Shown here piece after piece: positions 18,416 through 28,518 of a DNA stretch of 64,000 bases. The stretch lies in the NCBI RefSeq assembly GCF_022559585.1, contig NZ_CP087114.1, positions 537,095 to 601,094 on the forward strand. The letters run 5' to 3'. The translations under genes were made by a program, and so were the position numbers. Each line of letters opens with the position of its first letter. Position 1 is the first letter of the stretch. This DNA is from Bartonella machadoae. Lineage in GTDB: Bacteria > Pseudomonadota > Alphaproteobacteria > Rhizobiales > Rhizobiaceae. The notes under the pieces were generated by a model, which ran no database searches, had not been told where the DNA came from, and worked only from the letters and a program-made list of their open reading frames with translations.

Positions 18416-19292
18416 ATGCGTCTTATAATAACTTAGGAAATCATTATGTGTGATTGTTATAGAAAATATAAAAAGTTTATCTATAAATAATAGATAACAG
18501 GGAATGCTTAAATAATAGACAGTAAGTAATTTTTTACTAATATTGCTTTATATAAATTTATATGATGCTATAATTTACTTCGTTTTTAATAATTTTTATA
18601 AGGAAAAATTATGATTATTGGCTTATCATCGTTTTTTGTCTATATACTGTTTCTTTATAGTTGTTAAAATATAATTTTTAAGAGAAACATTAACAGAAAT
18701 TGTTTTAATTTTTTCTCTCATACGCGTTTATGATAACTTTTTGCAATAAAGCATCTTATTTTAAGTATTTGTTGTTTATATAAAAAATTGAAAAGTATTT
18801 TTACATTTTACTAGCTAATATTATTTATAATTTTGCCTAGTTAAGGTAGATTTATAATACAATATTCCTTACTTTATGATATAAATGCTATTATAAATTT
18901 TTTATCAGAATATAAGAATCTCTTTATTGAACATATTGGATAAAATATCATAGAAATCATAGTTATGTATATTTTTATAATATACATAATTGAGATATAT
19001 TAAACAACTAAGTACAAAAGCTTTCACTCATGATGTAAGAAAATCTCACTTTCTTTTTAGAAATTGATATTATCATCACATGCATATTGATGATATAATA
19101 ATATAAGAATAATAAAATATTATAATAAATGATAATTAATAAAAACTATTGTAAATTATAGCATAGTTTTTCATTTTATTTATAGTTATTATTTAAATTT
19201 TTTATATCTGTATTATTTTTACTATAGATTTTTTGAAAAAAATATGAAAATATTAAGCCATTATGTGTCACATTAGCTTTTGGGTGAGCATT
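18416..19292. other. Long AT-rich intergenic region upstream of hbp-like gene
   Basis: Nearly 900 bp, very AT-rich, without a convincing gene. An 18-codon ORF at 18611 (MIIGLSSFFVYILFLYSC, with AAGGA upstream) is the only frame with a ribosome site. The region contains the inverted repeat at 18963-18989 and many short A/T runs. It probably holds the promoter and iron/heme control elements of the outer-membrane gene; which ones cannot be fixed here. Confidence 0.5.
18963..18989. promoter_or_regulatory. Perfect 10-bp inverted repeat upstream of hbp-like gene
   Basis: TTATGTATAT and ATATACATAA flank a 7-base A/T loop, about 300 bp before the porin gene. It could be a protein-binding site or a weak hairpin; no family consensus is claimed. 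Confidence 0.4.
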
Positions 19293-20126
19293 ATGACCAC
19301 AAAATACTTCATCACAACTTTTCTTTTTTCTTTAACTTTAATTTCTGTCGTGCAGGCATCAGATGTTATAATTCCTGAGCAACCAGTACCTGTTGTTGCT
19401 GTTCCTGCGTTTTCTTGGACAGGACTTTACCTTGGAGGTCAAATTGGTAATTTTTCAAGTAAAACCAGTGCAAGTTATTTAAGAGGTGATAATTCAGGAA
19501 AATGGATTTCATTTAACAAAGAGTTTCTGCCTAAACTTTCTGGGTTGGTAGGTGGTATCTATGCGGGTTCCAATGTTGGTATTGACAATGGCTTTATCGT
19601 AGGTATCGATACAGATGTGATTTGGACTGGTAAAAAGAATACAAAAGACATAAGTCCACAAAATATTCATTCGCCACAAGAAAATCTGGATAGAGCAGCA
19701 TTAGAGAAAAGGAGTCGATCAACAACACATCAACATGATCCTAATGCTGCAGGTACTAAAGCTGTGCAGTATATTTTGAAACAAAAATGGACTGGTGCCA
19801 CACGAGTACGCGTTGGTTTTCCTGTGGATCATATGATGCCTTATTTTGCAGGAAGGATTGCTTATGCGCAGCTTCAAAATGTTTTTGCAAAGGCAGCAGA
19901 TACAACAAACAAAGCAATGAATTTGTCTGATTTTTTACATGATGAAAAAAAGACAATGATTGGTTATACCTTTGGAGGTGGTATTGATTTTGCGATGACC
20001 GATAATGTTATTATGCGTGCGGAATATCGTTATTCAGATTATGGTAGGAAGAAATTTGCAAATGAGAAAATTGAAATTGGTTACAAAACAAATGATTTTC
20101 GTGTTGGTGTAGCATACAAATTTTAA
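19293..20126 (+). CDS. Hemin-binding protein family outer membrane protein (Hbp/Pap31, Omp25-like)
   Basis: 277 residues from ATG 19293. The signal peptide ends at VVQAS, followed by the mature start DVIIPEQ. The start of the barrel, FSWTGLYLGGQIG, and the closing strands VIMRAEYRYSDYG and DFRVGVAYKF with terminal phenylalanine are typical of the Omp25/Hbp eight-strand barrels. A hydrophilic insertion (about 125-160, rich in Q, H, N, R) forms a likely surface loop and contains HQHDPN. In Bartonella this family binds hemin and several paralogues are regulated by heme and temperature. Which paralogue (HbpA-E) cannot be decided. Confidence 0.85.
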   Translation: MTTKYFITTFLFSLTLISVVQASDVIIPEQPVPVVAVPAFSWTGLYLGGQIGNFSSKTSASYLRGDNSGKWISFNKEFLPKLSGLVGGIYAGSNVGIDNGFIVGIDTDVIWTGKKNTKDISPQNIHSPQENLDRAALEKRSRSTTHQHDPNAAGTKAVQYILKQKWTGATRVRVGFPVDHMMPYFAGRIAYAQLQNVFAKAADTTNKAMNLSDFLHDEKKTMIGYTFGGGIDFAMTDNVIMRAEYRYSDYGRKKFANEKIEIGYKTNDFRVGVAYKF

Positions 20127-20150
20127 AGTATAGCAGAATGAAAAGGTTTC

Positions 20151-20183
20151 AAAGTCCTCTTTTCAAGGGGGCTTTTATTTTTT
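20151..20183 (+). terminator. Rho-independent terminator of the hbp-like gene
   Basis: AAAGTCCTC pairs with GGGGGCTTT (two G-U pairs) across a short loop and is followed by a T-rich tail, 25 bp after the stop codon. Confidence 0.7.
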
Positions 20184-20201
20184 GTATATATGCTAGATAA
20201 T

Positions 20202-20455
20202 ACATTGATTTATATAAACAATTCATTTTTTATTCATGCTGAATAAGAGCCCCGAATATCCTCAGGTTCTCTCATTTTAATTCTGCTTATGTTGAATCAA
20301 TCAAAACCATTCCCTTGCACATCACAAATGGGATTAGCGTGTTGATAAAAAAATTCTAAAGAAAGGAGTATAAATGCCTTTCTTTTAATGAATCATCTCA
20401 ATGCAAGGGCTGTTACAACATTGGCGGGCGGTAAATAGTATGATTATGCTAGAAA
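20202..20455 (+). mobile_element. Integrase 5' fragment, copy 4
   Basis: The outer end ACATTGATTTATA is at 20202, followed by the upstream segment, ribosome site (AAAGGAG) and about 22 int codons from 20374. The start context is disturbed (a duplicated CTTT). The TAG nonsense triplet replaces codon 20 (AAATAGTATGAT), exactly as in copies 5 and 6. It lies between the hbp terminator and ogt. Confidence 0.8.
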
Positions 20456-20678
20456 CTTAGAACTTAAAAGGCATTCTGTTTAATTTTTTATCGTTTAAGT
20501 TTCAAATGTAAGGATATCAGAACCTCTCATTGTTCTCTTAATTATTCTATAAATTGGGAAAGGATGATTTTAGGTAAATGATTAAGGAAATGAATTTTTA
20601 GGGTGATTTTGTTTTGCCTTGTAAAAACTATGGTAAGACAATTTTCGTTGATTTATGATGTTGAAATCTTTTTAAAAT
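20456..20678. other. ogt upstream region
   Basis: About 220 bp of AT-rich sequence with no gene seen. No clear ribosome-binding site precedes the ogt start, so the true start of ogt may be elsewhere. Confidence 0.4.
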
Positions 20679-21227
20679 ATGGAAAAAGCCAAAATGCTAA
20701 ACGTTCCCCAACAAAGAATATTTTGTTTGAAAAACACCTCAATAGGAGAGCTTTTGGTAGCAAAGTCTCAAAAAGGGATTTGTAATATAGCATTGGGAGA
20801 GACTACAGAACAATTATTACAAGAATTTATGGTACGTTTTAGTGATGCGAAACAGGTAGAAAATGATGATAGATTGCAGAGGGAAATTGCACATATTGTA
20901 GCAATGATAGAAACGCCTCAGTTGGTAAGAAAATATAATTTTTCCTTAGATATAAAGGGGACAGTCTTTCAACAGAAAGTATGGACAGCGTTATGTAATG
21001 TGCCGTGTGGTTCAACAATTTCATATGAAGCATTAGCGAAACGTATTGGTATGCCCAAAGCTTTTCGTGCTGTCGCGAATGCATGTGCATGTAACGAATT
21101 AGCATTAATCATTCCTTGCCACCGCGTGATACGCAAGAATGGTTTTATTTCTGGATATCGTTGGGGTGTTTGGCGGAAACAGATTTTGCTACAACGGGAA
21201 CAAAAGGAGGGATTTAACTTTGTTTGA
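20679..21227 (+). CDS. ogt: Methylated-DNA-[protein]-cysteine S-methyltransferase (Ogt/Ada C-terminal type)
   Basis: 182 residues. An N-terminal ribonuclease-H-like domain is followed by the DNA-binding active-site domain: FQQKVWTALCNVPCGSTISY, RAVANACACN, and the acceptor motif IPCHRV (C147), then GYRWGVWRKQILLQRE. It removes the alkyl group from O6-methylguanine by suicidal transfer to Cys. The N-terminal domain resembles the corresponding part of Ada, and the protein may descend from a shortened Ada; no AraC-type domain is present. Its 3' end overlaps that of the convergent kinase gene by 14 bp. Confidence 0.9.
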   Translation: MEKAKMLNVPQQRIFCLKNTSIGELLVAKSQKGICNIALGETTEQLLQEFMVRFSDAKQVENDDRLQREIAHIVAMIETPQLVRKYNFSLDIKGTVFQQKVWTALCNVPCGSTISYEALAKRIGMPKAFRAVANACACNELALIIPCHRVIRKNGFISGYRWGVWRKQILLQREQKEGFNFV

Positions 21228-23535
21228 TTGGCATTGTAATTGTTACAGTTGTTCCCTTCATTTCTTTAGAGAAAATTTCAAGTTTCCCTTTATGGAGTTC
21301 TAAAAGAGAGCGCGAAATGGCTAACCCAAGACCTGAGCCAGTATGGGTTTTCGTGAGTTGATTTTCCACTTGTTCAAAAGGTTGTCCAAGTTTTTGAATT
21401 GCTGATTGAGGAATCCCAACTCCCGTATCTTTAATGCTACAAATAAGGTTATTTTTTTTCTTAAAAGCACAGATATCAATACGTCCTCCAGAAGGTGTGA
21501 ATTTAACCGCATTAGAGATGAGATTAAGAAAGATCTGTTTCATGGCACGGCCATCAACTTCTGCGTGCAGTTCTGGAGCAATATTTGTTGTAACGGAAAT
21601 ATTTTTTTCTTGAGCTTGTGGTGTAAGTGTTCGTGCCGCTTCACTAATGATTGGTTCAAGATTGATATTTTTACAATCAAGAGAAAATCTACCTGCTTCG
21701 ATTTTGGACATATCAAGGATATCATTAATAAGAGTGAGAAGATGTGTTCCTGAATTGTAAATATCACGCATATATTCTTTATAACGTTGTGAGCCAAGAG
21801 GACCAAAGGTAGATTGTAACATGATATCCGAAAAGCCGAGAATAGCATTAAGTGGAGTGCGCAATTCATGGGACATATTGGCTAAAAACTCTGATTTAGC
21901 TTTATTCGCACTTTCAGCACGCTCTTTTTCAGCTTTCAGACTTTTATTAAGTTTTTCAACTTCAGTTGCACGTTGTTGCGCACTTCCTCGAGTGCGTTTG
22001 AGTTCTTGAATAAAAGAAAAAAGGCGTCTTTCACTATCTTCAAATTTTTCTTGCTGCTGTTTAAGCTCGGAAATATCTGTACCGATGCAAACAAGCCCTC
22101 CATCTTGTGTACGGCGTTCATTAATTTTAAGCCAACAACCATCTGCCGTTTGGCGAATACTGGTTAAGTTACCATCACCATCATCTTTGAGGGGATATTC
22201 GCTAATTGCAGGGCGCGCCATAGCTTCGACGGTTGCACGCTGGATTCCTGATTGTAAAACCTGTTTAGGGATAGCAGCATATTCGCAAAATTTGCTGTTG
22301 GACATAACCAAACGTCCTTCGGAATCCCATAAGACAAAAGATTCTGAAATATTTTCAATTGCGTCGCGAATCCGAAGATCAGCTTGTGCTGTTTCTTCTG
22401 CGAGTTGCCGTTGTTCACTAATATCGAAGGCAATACCAACTAAATGGGGTTCTTCTTCATCCGTCACTTCAGCACGAATGCGCATCCATATACAATGTCC
22501 ATCGGCATGACGCATGGGGATATTAATATCAATATGCTTTTTTTGACCACTCATTAATTCTTGAGCAAGATCGAAAAAATTAGCATCGTTTGGGTTGATA
22601 ATAGCGGTAATTTGCGAAATTGAAAGCAGGGCATCTTGAGGCACATACCCGAGCATTTCATAAATTGCCCGTGACCAGTAAACACGTCCGCTAGCCATAT
22701 TCCAATCCCATAGACCACAACGTCCACGCATCATGGCCATATCAATACGGTTTTGAATTTTTTCTGAAATCAAATCTGTCTTGCGTGCCCTTATAATCTG
22801 ATTATAATAGGCGTAGAGGAGGGCTAAAATAACAGCGCTTGTTCCTATGAACAGGGTCATATTTAACGAAAAAATTTTTCGCCATTCCATAGAGATATGT
22901 TGCGTTGTTTCGCTGATGAAAACACCATATTGTCCATTTTCTGTTTGCTGAAAGGAAGCAAGAGCAGGGACGTCTTTCCCTATCGTAATTTTCATAACTC
23001 CAGCATGTTTTCCCAGAGATTGTAAAGCAATGCTTTCAGGGGTAAAATTCTGTAAGGATTTTCCTAAAATAATCTCGGAACTTGATGAAGCTAAGACATT
23101 GCCTTTTTGATCAACTATGGCAATAACAATGTTGGGATTGACAAGTTTTTGATTACTAAAATTGATGAGGATATTTTGCAAATGATTATGAGAAAGGGGA
23201 GCAACTTTGCCTTTTTGTGTAGCAGAAAGTAAATCCCGATCAATTATATTGGTAATATGAGAGGCTAAAAGAGTGAGAGTAGAACGTGTGTTTTTATCAA
23301 TCGCATGGCGCCAATCATAGATTGATACGAAACGAATTGCAGCCAGCACAACAAGAAAAGCAAGAATGACAAATGGGATGGAACGCCGCAGCCAAGGTTC
23401 GATAAAAAGAAGTTTTTGATAGACTGAGCCAGAAAACAGAGGAATATGCTCTTTTTGTGCTTTGTGGTTTTGAGCGTCTAATTTTGAACCAGCATACCCC
23501 TCTGTTGGCGCATTATATGCGTCCAATTTAGCCAT
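21214..23535 (-). CDS. pleC: PleC/PdhS-type sensor histidine kinase
   Basis: 773 residues: membrane helices at about 53-70 and 222-244 around a periplasmic sensor domain, then two PAS domains (about 265-370 and 385-490). A coiled stretch follows, then HisKA with H556 in the diagnostic MSHELRTPLNAILGFS, and the ATPase domain with N (NLISNAVKF), G1 (DTGVGIP) and G2 (GSGLGLA). The HELRTPLNAI motif marks the alphaproteobacterial PleC/DivJ/PdhS family, which sets the phosphorylation of DivK and so of the cell-cycle regulator CtrA. Domain order and proximity to glnE favour PleC. AAAGGA lies 8-9 bp before the ATG. Confidence 0.75.
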   Translation of the reverse strand: MAKLDAYNAPTEGYAGSKLDAQNHKAQKEHIPLFSGSVYQKLLFIEPWLRRSIPFVILAFLVVLAAIRFVSIYDWRHAIDKNTRSTLTLLASHITNIIDRDLLSATQKGKVAPLSHNHLQNILINFSNQKLVNPNIVIAIVDQKGNVLASSSSEIILGKSLQNFTPESIALQSLGKHAGVMKITIGKDVPALASFQQTENGQYGVFISETTQHISMEWRKIFSLNMTLFIGTSAVILALLYAYYNQIIRARKTDLISEKIQNRIDMAMMRGRCGLWDWNMASGRVYWSRAIYEMLGYVPQDALLSISQITAIINPNDANFFDLAQELMSGQKKHIDINIPMRHADGHCIWMRIRAEVTDEEEPHLVGIAFDISEQRQLAEETAQADLRIRDAIENISESFVLWDSEGRLVMSNSKFCEYAAIPKQVLQSGIQRATVEAMARPAISEYPLKDDGDGNLTSIRQTADGCWLKINERRTQDGGLVCIGTDISELKQQQEKFEDSERRLFSFIQELKRTRGSAQQRATEVEKLNKSLKAEKERAESANKAKSEFLANMSHELRTPLNAILGFSDIMLQSTFGPLGSQRYKEYMRDIYNSGTHLLTLINDILDMSKIEAGRFSLDCKNINLEPIISEAARTLTPQAQEKNISVTTNIAPELHAEVDGRAMKQIFLNLISNAVKFTPSGGRIDICAFKKKNNLICSIKDTGVGIPQSAIQKLGQPFEQVENQLTKTHTGSGLGLAISRSLLELHKGKLEIFSKEMKGTTVTITMPIKQS

Positions 23536-23712
23536 TTCTCATTCCTTTAATTCCGCAATAATGTATTTTAAAAACTGCTTCGATATTCATAACAACACCA
23601 CAGGAGTGCAGTGAATCAAAACAGGAGTCCTCTGTCCAGTCTTTTTTTAGAAAAAATAATTTTACTTTTATTGATGTGGATTATGGAAGAAAAAAGAAAT
23701 CCTAACATAACC

Positions 23713-23741
23713 TATAAACAGGTTTAAATTTCCTGTTTATA
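23713..23741. promoter_or_regulatory. Perfect 10-bp inverted repeat between pepN and pleC
   Basis: TATAAACAGG / CCTGTTTATA with a 9-base loop, in the 283-bp gap downstream of pepN and upstream of pleC (both leftward). It may end pepN transcription or bind a regulator of pleC; no T-run follows in the minus direction. Confidence 0.45.
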
Positions 23742-23818
23742 AGCGCAGATGTTCGCATCTCGTGCGTTAATATGATTTTAAAACATATCATAACATATTG
23801 ATTATAAATGTTTTTATT

Positions 23819-26446
23819 TCAAGCAAGGAGACGATTGATGATATCAGCGACATCACTTGATAATTGAGGAGCCTCTGCAATCCTTTTTAATGCAGTTTCA
23901 AGTTTTTGTTGCCGAACAGGTTCTAATTGTTTCCAAGAGCGCATTGTTGTTAATAACCATGAAGCGAGCTGTGGATTTTTTTTGTCAATTTCTAAAATGA
24001 TTTGGCAAAGGAAATGATAGGATGCACCATCAGTTCTGTTAAAACCGGTTAGATTATGAGAGGCAAACACACCAATCAAGGCGCGTACACGATTGGGATT
24101 ATCTTTTGAAAAAAGCGGATGCTGCATGAGTTTTTGAACATGGTCAAGTGTTGATGCTTCTGCAACCATTGCTTGAATGGAAAACCATTTATCCATGACC
24201 AAAGGGTCTTGCCGATAGCGGCTTTCAAAGTCATTTAAGGCATTTTGTGTTTGCTCACTTTCGGTAAAATGCCGCACTAAAATGGTGAGACTAGCTATAC
24301 GATCAGTCATATTATCCGCTGTTGCATATTGTCTAGCAGCACGATTTGGTTGGGCTTCTGCAATAGAAAGATAATCTAGCATAATATTGCGTAATGCTCG
24401 TTTTCCAGCTTGTACAGTGTTTGGTGAATAGGGCTCATTGGTCTCCATTTTCCTATAAACTTTTGTAAAGAGTTCTTGATGTGTCTGTGCAAGTGAAGCT
24501 AAAAATTGATTGCGCACGTGGTGAATACGCTCTGGATTAACATTTTTACCAATGGTATGGGCAAGTTCAATTTCGCTTGGTAAACTTAAACAAAATGCGC
24601 GAAATTCTGGTTCAAGGCTTTCATCTTTAATGATGTTTTCAATCAATTTTAGCAAAGCAGAGGGTATATTCTCTTTTACTTGTGTTTTATCCTGAATAGC
24701 TTCAATAAGAGCTTGCATCATCAACTGGTTAAGCGACTGCCAACGATTAAGTTGATTGCTGTCATTTTGTGCAAGAAAGATGAGTTCGCTTTCATTGAAT
24801 GGAGTTTGGAGATTGATAGGTGCAGAGAAATCTCTAAGCAGTGATAAAACAGGTTTTTCGCGTAGTCCTCTTAATGTGAATGTTTGGTTTTCTTTGGAGA
24901 GCAGCATAACATCTGATTGAATATCGGCATCAGATTCATATGTGAGAGATTCCCCATTATGTCCTAACAAACCAAAAGCGATAGGGATAAGCATAGGTTT
25001 TTTTATGTTTTGTTGCGGAGTTGCTGGAATATGTTGCTTTGCATGAATTGTTAGAACACCATCATTATAATGCGTATCGATTGTCACATGAGGTGTGCCG
25101 GCTTGTTCATACCACAACATGAATTGTGAAAAATCTTGCTGGGAAACTTCGGCAAAACAGGCAATAAAATCTTCAATTGTGCAAGCTTGCCCATCATGGC
25201 GTTGAAAATAGAGATCCATCCCTTTACGAAAGAGAGAGGAGCCTAAAAGAGTATGCACCATACGCACAACTTCAGCACCTTTTTCATAGACGGTTGCGGT
25301 GTAAAAATTGTTGATTTGGCTATATTGACGAGGACGTACACAATGAGCAAGGGGACCAGAATCTTCCGTAAACTGTTTCGCTTTCAATATTTTTATATTT
25401 TCAATTCGCTGTAAGCTGCGTACATTTTGATCTGAGGAAAATTCCTGATCACGGTAAACCGTTAAGCCTTCTTTTAAACAGAGTTGAAACCAATCACGAC
25501 AGGTAATACGATTACCGGTCCAATTATGAAAATATTCATGAGCAATGATACGTTCGATATTTCTATAATCCTGATCGGTTGCTGTTTCAGGATCTGCGAG
25601 AACATATTTATCATTAAAGATATTAAGCCCTTTGTTTTCCATTGCCCCCATATTAAAGTCGGAAACAGCAACAATATTGAACACATCAAGATCATATTCG
25701 CGCCCGAAATACTTCTCATCCCAACGCATAGAGCGTTTGAGCGCATCCATTGCATAAGTTGCACGTTTTGTTTTTCCTTTTTCGACATAGATACCAAGTT
25801 TGATATGCCTACCAGATACAGTGGTAAAATTGTCTTCTAACTTATCAAGATCACCACCAACTAAAGCGAAGAGATAAGATGGTTTAGGATAAGGATCTTC
25901 CCAAAGAGCAAAATGACGGTTACCTTCAAGAGTTCCTGTTTCTACAAGATTACCATTGGAAAGCAAGATAGGAATTTTCTGAGAATCTGCTTCAATTTTT
26001 ACTGTATAGGTAGAAAGAACATCTGGGCGATCATAAAAATAAGTAATACGACGAAATCCTTCCGCTTCGCATTGTGTACAATAAACACCATTGGAAAGAT
26101 AAAGCCCCATGAGTTGGCGGTTTTTTTCAGGATTCAGTTCTGTGACCAATTGTAATGTAAAGGGAGTTGCCGGTGGGGTGGTAATTTCTAAATATGAAGG
26201 AGATACTTTATAAGCATCTTCCGACAATTTTGTACCATTAATAGCAACGGAAATTAATGTAAGATCATCTCCAGAAAGCACAAGAGGCGTTCCTTTTTTT
26301 GTATTTTGGCGCGCTTCAATGCATAATATTGCTGTTACAAAGGTTTTTTGAGGTTCTAAACAAAAGCAAAGCTGTGTTTTTGGGATAGCATAGGGCGTTG
26401 GTTGGTAATCTTCCAAACGATAAAGGAGCGTTTTTGGTTGTTCCAT
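23819..26446 (-). CDS. pepN: Aminopeptidase N (M1 family zinc metallopeptidase)
   Basis: 875 residues, the standard length of bacterial PepN. Substrate-recognition motif GAMENKGLN (267-275) and zinc site HEYFHNWTGNR (H303, H307) with the second ligand E326 in LCLKEGLTV. The N-terminal beta domain and C-terminal helical arch are both present. A cytoplasmic exopeptidase that trims N-terminal residues during peptide turnover. It lies between the kinase and a UDG gene, all leftward, with short gaps. Confidence 0.96.
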   Translation of the reverse strand: MEQPKTLLYRLEDYQPTPYAIPKTQLCFCLEPQKTFVTAILCIEARQNTKKGTPLVLSGDDLTLISVAINGTKLSEDAYKVSPSYLEITTPPATPFTLQLVTELNPEKNRQLMGLYLSNGVYCTQCEAEGFRRITYFYDRPDVLSTYTVKIEADSQKIPILLSNGNLVETGTLEGNRHFALWEDPYPKPSYLFALVGGDLDKLEDNFTTVSGRHIKLGIYVEKGKTKRATYAMDALKRSMRWDEKYFGREYDLDVFNIVAVSDFNMGAMENKGLNIFNDKYVLADPETATDQDYRNIERIIAHEYFHNWTGNRITCRDWFQLCLKEGLTVYRDQEFSSDQNVRSLQRIENIKILKAKQFTEDSGPLAHCVRPRQYSQINNFYTATVYEKGAEVVRMVHTLLGSSLFRKGMDLYFQRHDGQACTIEDFIACFAEVSQQDFSQFMLWYEQAGTPHVTIDTHYNDGVLTIHAKQHIPATPQQNIKKPMLIPIAFGLLGHNGESLTYESDADIQSDVMLLSKENQTFTLRGLREKPVLSLLRDFSAPINLQTPFNESELIFLAQNDSNQLNRWQSLNQLMMQALIEAIQDKTQVKENIPSALLKLIENIIKDESLEPEFRAFCLSLPSEIELAHTIGKNVNPERIHHVRNQFLASLAQTHQELFTKVYRKMETNEPYSPNTVQAGKRALRNIMLDYLSIAEAQPNRAARQYATADNMTDRIASLTILVRHFTESEQTQNALNDFESRYRQDPLVMDKWFSIQAMVAEASTLDHVQKLMQHPLFSKDNPNRVRALIGVFASHNLTGFNRTDGASYHFLCQIILEIDKKNPQLASWLLTTMRSWKQLEPVRQQKLETALKRIAEAPQLSSDVADIINRLLA

Positions 26447-26524
26447 AATTTTTTCCTGTCTGTATTTAAGAGTGTGAATGAGTGAAAGGGTATTTATAGT
26501 TTGGTGTAAAGGAGGCTTAAGGAA

Positions 26525-27352
26525 TTACGAGAGATTGTTTAAGCGATTTTTTACTTCCAAAAAATCCATCCATGTAAGCTTTTTTTGACTGGGCGTTCGA
26601 AGAAGGTAAGCAGGATGAAAGGTTGGCATAACAGGTATTTTGATATTATTTTCACTTTCATAGGTAAACCATTTACCTCGCGTCCGAATAATTCCATTTT
26701 GAGATCCGGTAAGAAATTGCGCAGCAATTCCTCCCAACGCTATAAGAACACGCGGATTAGCTAAATAAATTTGTCGTTCAATGAAGGGACGGCACAATGC
26801 AACTTCTCTTGGCGTTGGTGTACGGTTTCCTGGTGGGCGCCAAGGAATAGTATTGGCTATGTAAACATCCTTTCTTTCTAAACCAATGGATGCGAGGATT
26901 TTATTAAGTAACATTCCTGCTTTTCCCACAAAAGGAACGCCTTGTATATCTTCTTCTCGTCCTGGTGCTTCTCCTATGAGCATGAGCGGACTTCCTGCTG
27001 TTCCATCTGAAAAACAAGTATTTTTTGCTGTCAGTTTTAAAGAGCAGCCATTAAAAGCGAGAAGGGCAGACTTTAATTCATCGAGTGTGTGAGCATTTTT
27101 TGCTATTTCTATAGTGGAAGGTTCACTCTGCACTCTATCTTGGTGAGGGAGCGGATGATTATGTGACTTGATGGTTGGTGATATCGGTTGATTATGAGAG
27201 GTGTTTACAGTTTGTGTTGATTTTTTCTCTAAAGTGGCAGATTGACTAAAACGATCAATAGGCAAGTCTGTTAGAACAGCATCCACACCACTTTCTTTAT
27301 AAAAGTTTAAAAGTTCTTCATATGAGATTGCGTACGATATTTGATTTAACAT
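26525..27352 (-). CDS. Uracil-DNA glycosylase, family 4 type
   Basis: 275 residues. After a variable, low-complexity N-terminal third, the UDG core shows MLIGEAPGREEDIQGVPFVG (water-activating and uracil-binding motif), then ANTIPWRPPGNRTPTP and the C-terminal MPTFHPAYLLR (motif 2). Family 4 enzymes carry an iron-sulfur cluster; cysteines are visible in NGCSLKLTAKNTC and elsewhere. It removes uracil from DNA for base-excision repair. A second UDG-fold protein of another family is at 48298-48966. Confidence 0.88.
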   Translation of the reverse strand: MLNQISYAISYEELLNFYKESGVDAVLTDLPIDRFSQSATLEKKSTQTVNTSHNQPISPTIKSHNHPLPHQDRVQSEPSTIEIAKNAHTLDELKSALLAFNGCSLKLTAKNTCFSDGTAGSPLMLIGEAPGREEDIQGVPFVGKAGMLLNKILASIGLERKDVYIANTIPWRPPGNRTPTPREVALCRPFIERQIYLANPRVLIALGGIAAQFLTGSQNGIIRTRGKWFTYESENNIKIPVMPTFHPAYLLRTPSQKKLTWMDFLEVKNRLNNLS

Positions 27353-27759
27353 TTTATTTTTCTAATGATCTATAGACTATGAATAGATCAGACTGCATTA
27401 TCCTTCAGGCTTTCTGATATGTTTATTCGTGATTTCTATCTGACACAATGATAGCTTCTTTTTTTGACAAAAAAACTATAAAATAGACTCGTTTACAATT
27501 TTCAATGGGTTATTTTTATCTTTTAGAACCTATTGAACCCCTCTATAATAAAAGATTATGCAATGAATGCAATATGTATACATTATAATAATTTTATATG
27601 TTTATAAAAGAGTGAGATATAATTTTATAAGAGTATATTTTATTTATCATTTTTAATAAAATAAATAATTATTTTTTATATATTATACTAAACTTAATAC
27701 AATGAATACACACGCTGAAAATTGCATTAATAATATTTAATAAGAGTATAATTAATGTT
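27353..27759. other. AT-rich gap between the thi operon and the UDG gene
   Basis: About 400 bp with no gene recognised. It should hold the promoter of the leftward UDG-pepN genes and the end of the thi operon. No strong hairpin with a T-run in the minus direction was seen. Confidence 0.4.
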
Positions 27760-28518
27760 TTAATAATTTTTTGAATTATTGTTTAACAGCAATGTGTGGA
27801 TATATGTTTTTGCTTTTTTGACGGCTTCAATAAGAGATTCATTTAATGCCAAATGTGCAGCAATAGCCGTTGAAAGGATACAACCTGTTCCTCGCATTGT
27901 TCCCTTTAAACGTGGAGTGGAAATCTTTATTATCTCAGTTTTGTTCATGAAGCTATCAGTTGCGAGATGACCTTCTGCATGTCCACCTTTTATTAAGATA
28001 GAGCGTGGACCAAAAGAAAGAAGTTTTTTTGCTTGTTGTATTGCTTGCTCATCATCAGATGCCAATGAACTTTGGCTAAGAAGAGCAAGTTCTCCTCTAT
28101 TTGGCGTTAAAAGATCAACATGAGGAAGAAGTTTATTTATCATACTTTCGATGATTGTTTCCGTTGTTAATTTTCCTCCTGATGACGCAACAAGTACAGG
28201 ATCTAGAATAACGGGAACATGGGGATAGTCTTCTAAGACATCACAGATTGCTGCTATAATTGCTTGTGTACCTGTCATCCCGATTTTTATTGCGCTTATG
28301 GGATTAGCCTCTAAGGCACAGCGCATTTGCGCGGCGATAAGTTTGCCAGCCATAGGAACAATTTCAGTAACGTGGTGATCATCTTGTACATTAACGCATG
28401 TAAGAGCGAGATTTGCTTTTATTTGAAAATGTGCTGCTGTTTCTATGTCACGAACAATACCAGCCCCCCCTGTTGGATCTGTTCCTGCAACAATAAGAAT
28501 AGAAGGAATTAACGCCAT
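27760..28518 (-). CDS. thiD: ThiD hydroxymethylpyrimidine (phosphate) kinase
   Basis: 252 residues from the ATG at 28518, with AAAGG about 10 bp upstream; a GTG at 28539 is in frame but less likely. Ribokinase-like fold: SILIVAGTDPTGGAGIVRDI at the start, VLDPVLVASSGG in the middle, LTPNRGE, and the anion-hole/catalytic GTGCILSTAIA near the end. It phosphorylates HMP and HMP-P to HMP-PP for thiamine synthesis. The start overlaps the end of thiE, making it the last gene of the thi operon. Confidence 0.93.
   Translation of the reverse strand: MALIPSILIVAGTDPTGGAGIVRDIETAAHFQIKANLALTCVNVQDDHHVTEIVPMAGKLIAAQMRCALEANPISAIKIGMTGTQAIIAAICDVLEDYPHVPVILDPVLVASSGGKLTTETIIESMINKLLPHVDLLTPNRGELALLSQSSLASDDEQAIQQAKKLLSFGPRSILIKGGHAEGHLATDSFMNKTEIIKISTPRLKGTMRGTGCILSTAIAAHLALNESLIEAVKKAKTYIHTLLLNNNSKNY

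Noticed and set aside
21406..22510. Several open frames antisense to the PleC-like kinase
   Set aside because: They follow codon periodicity of the real gene in shadow frames, with no ribosome sites or recognisable domains.
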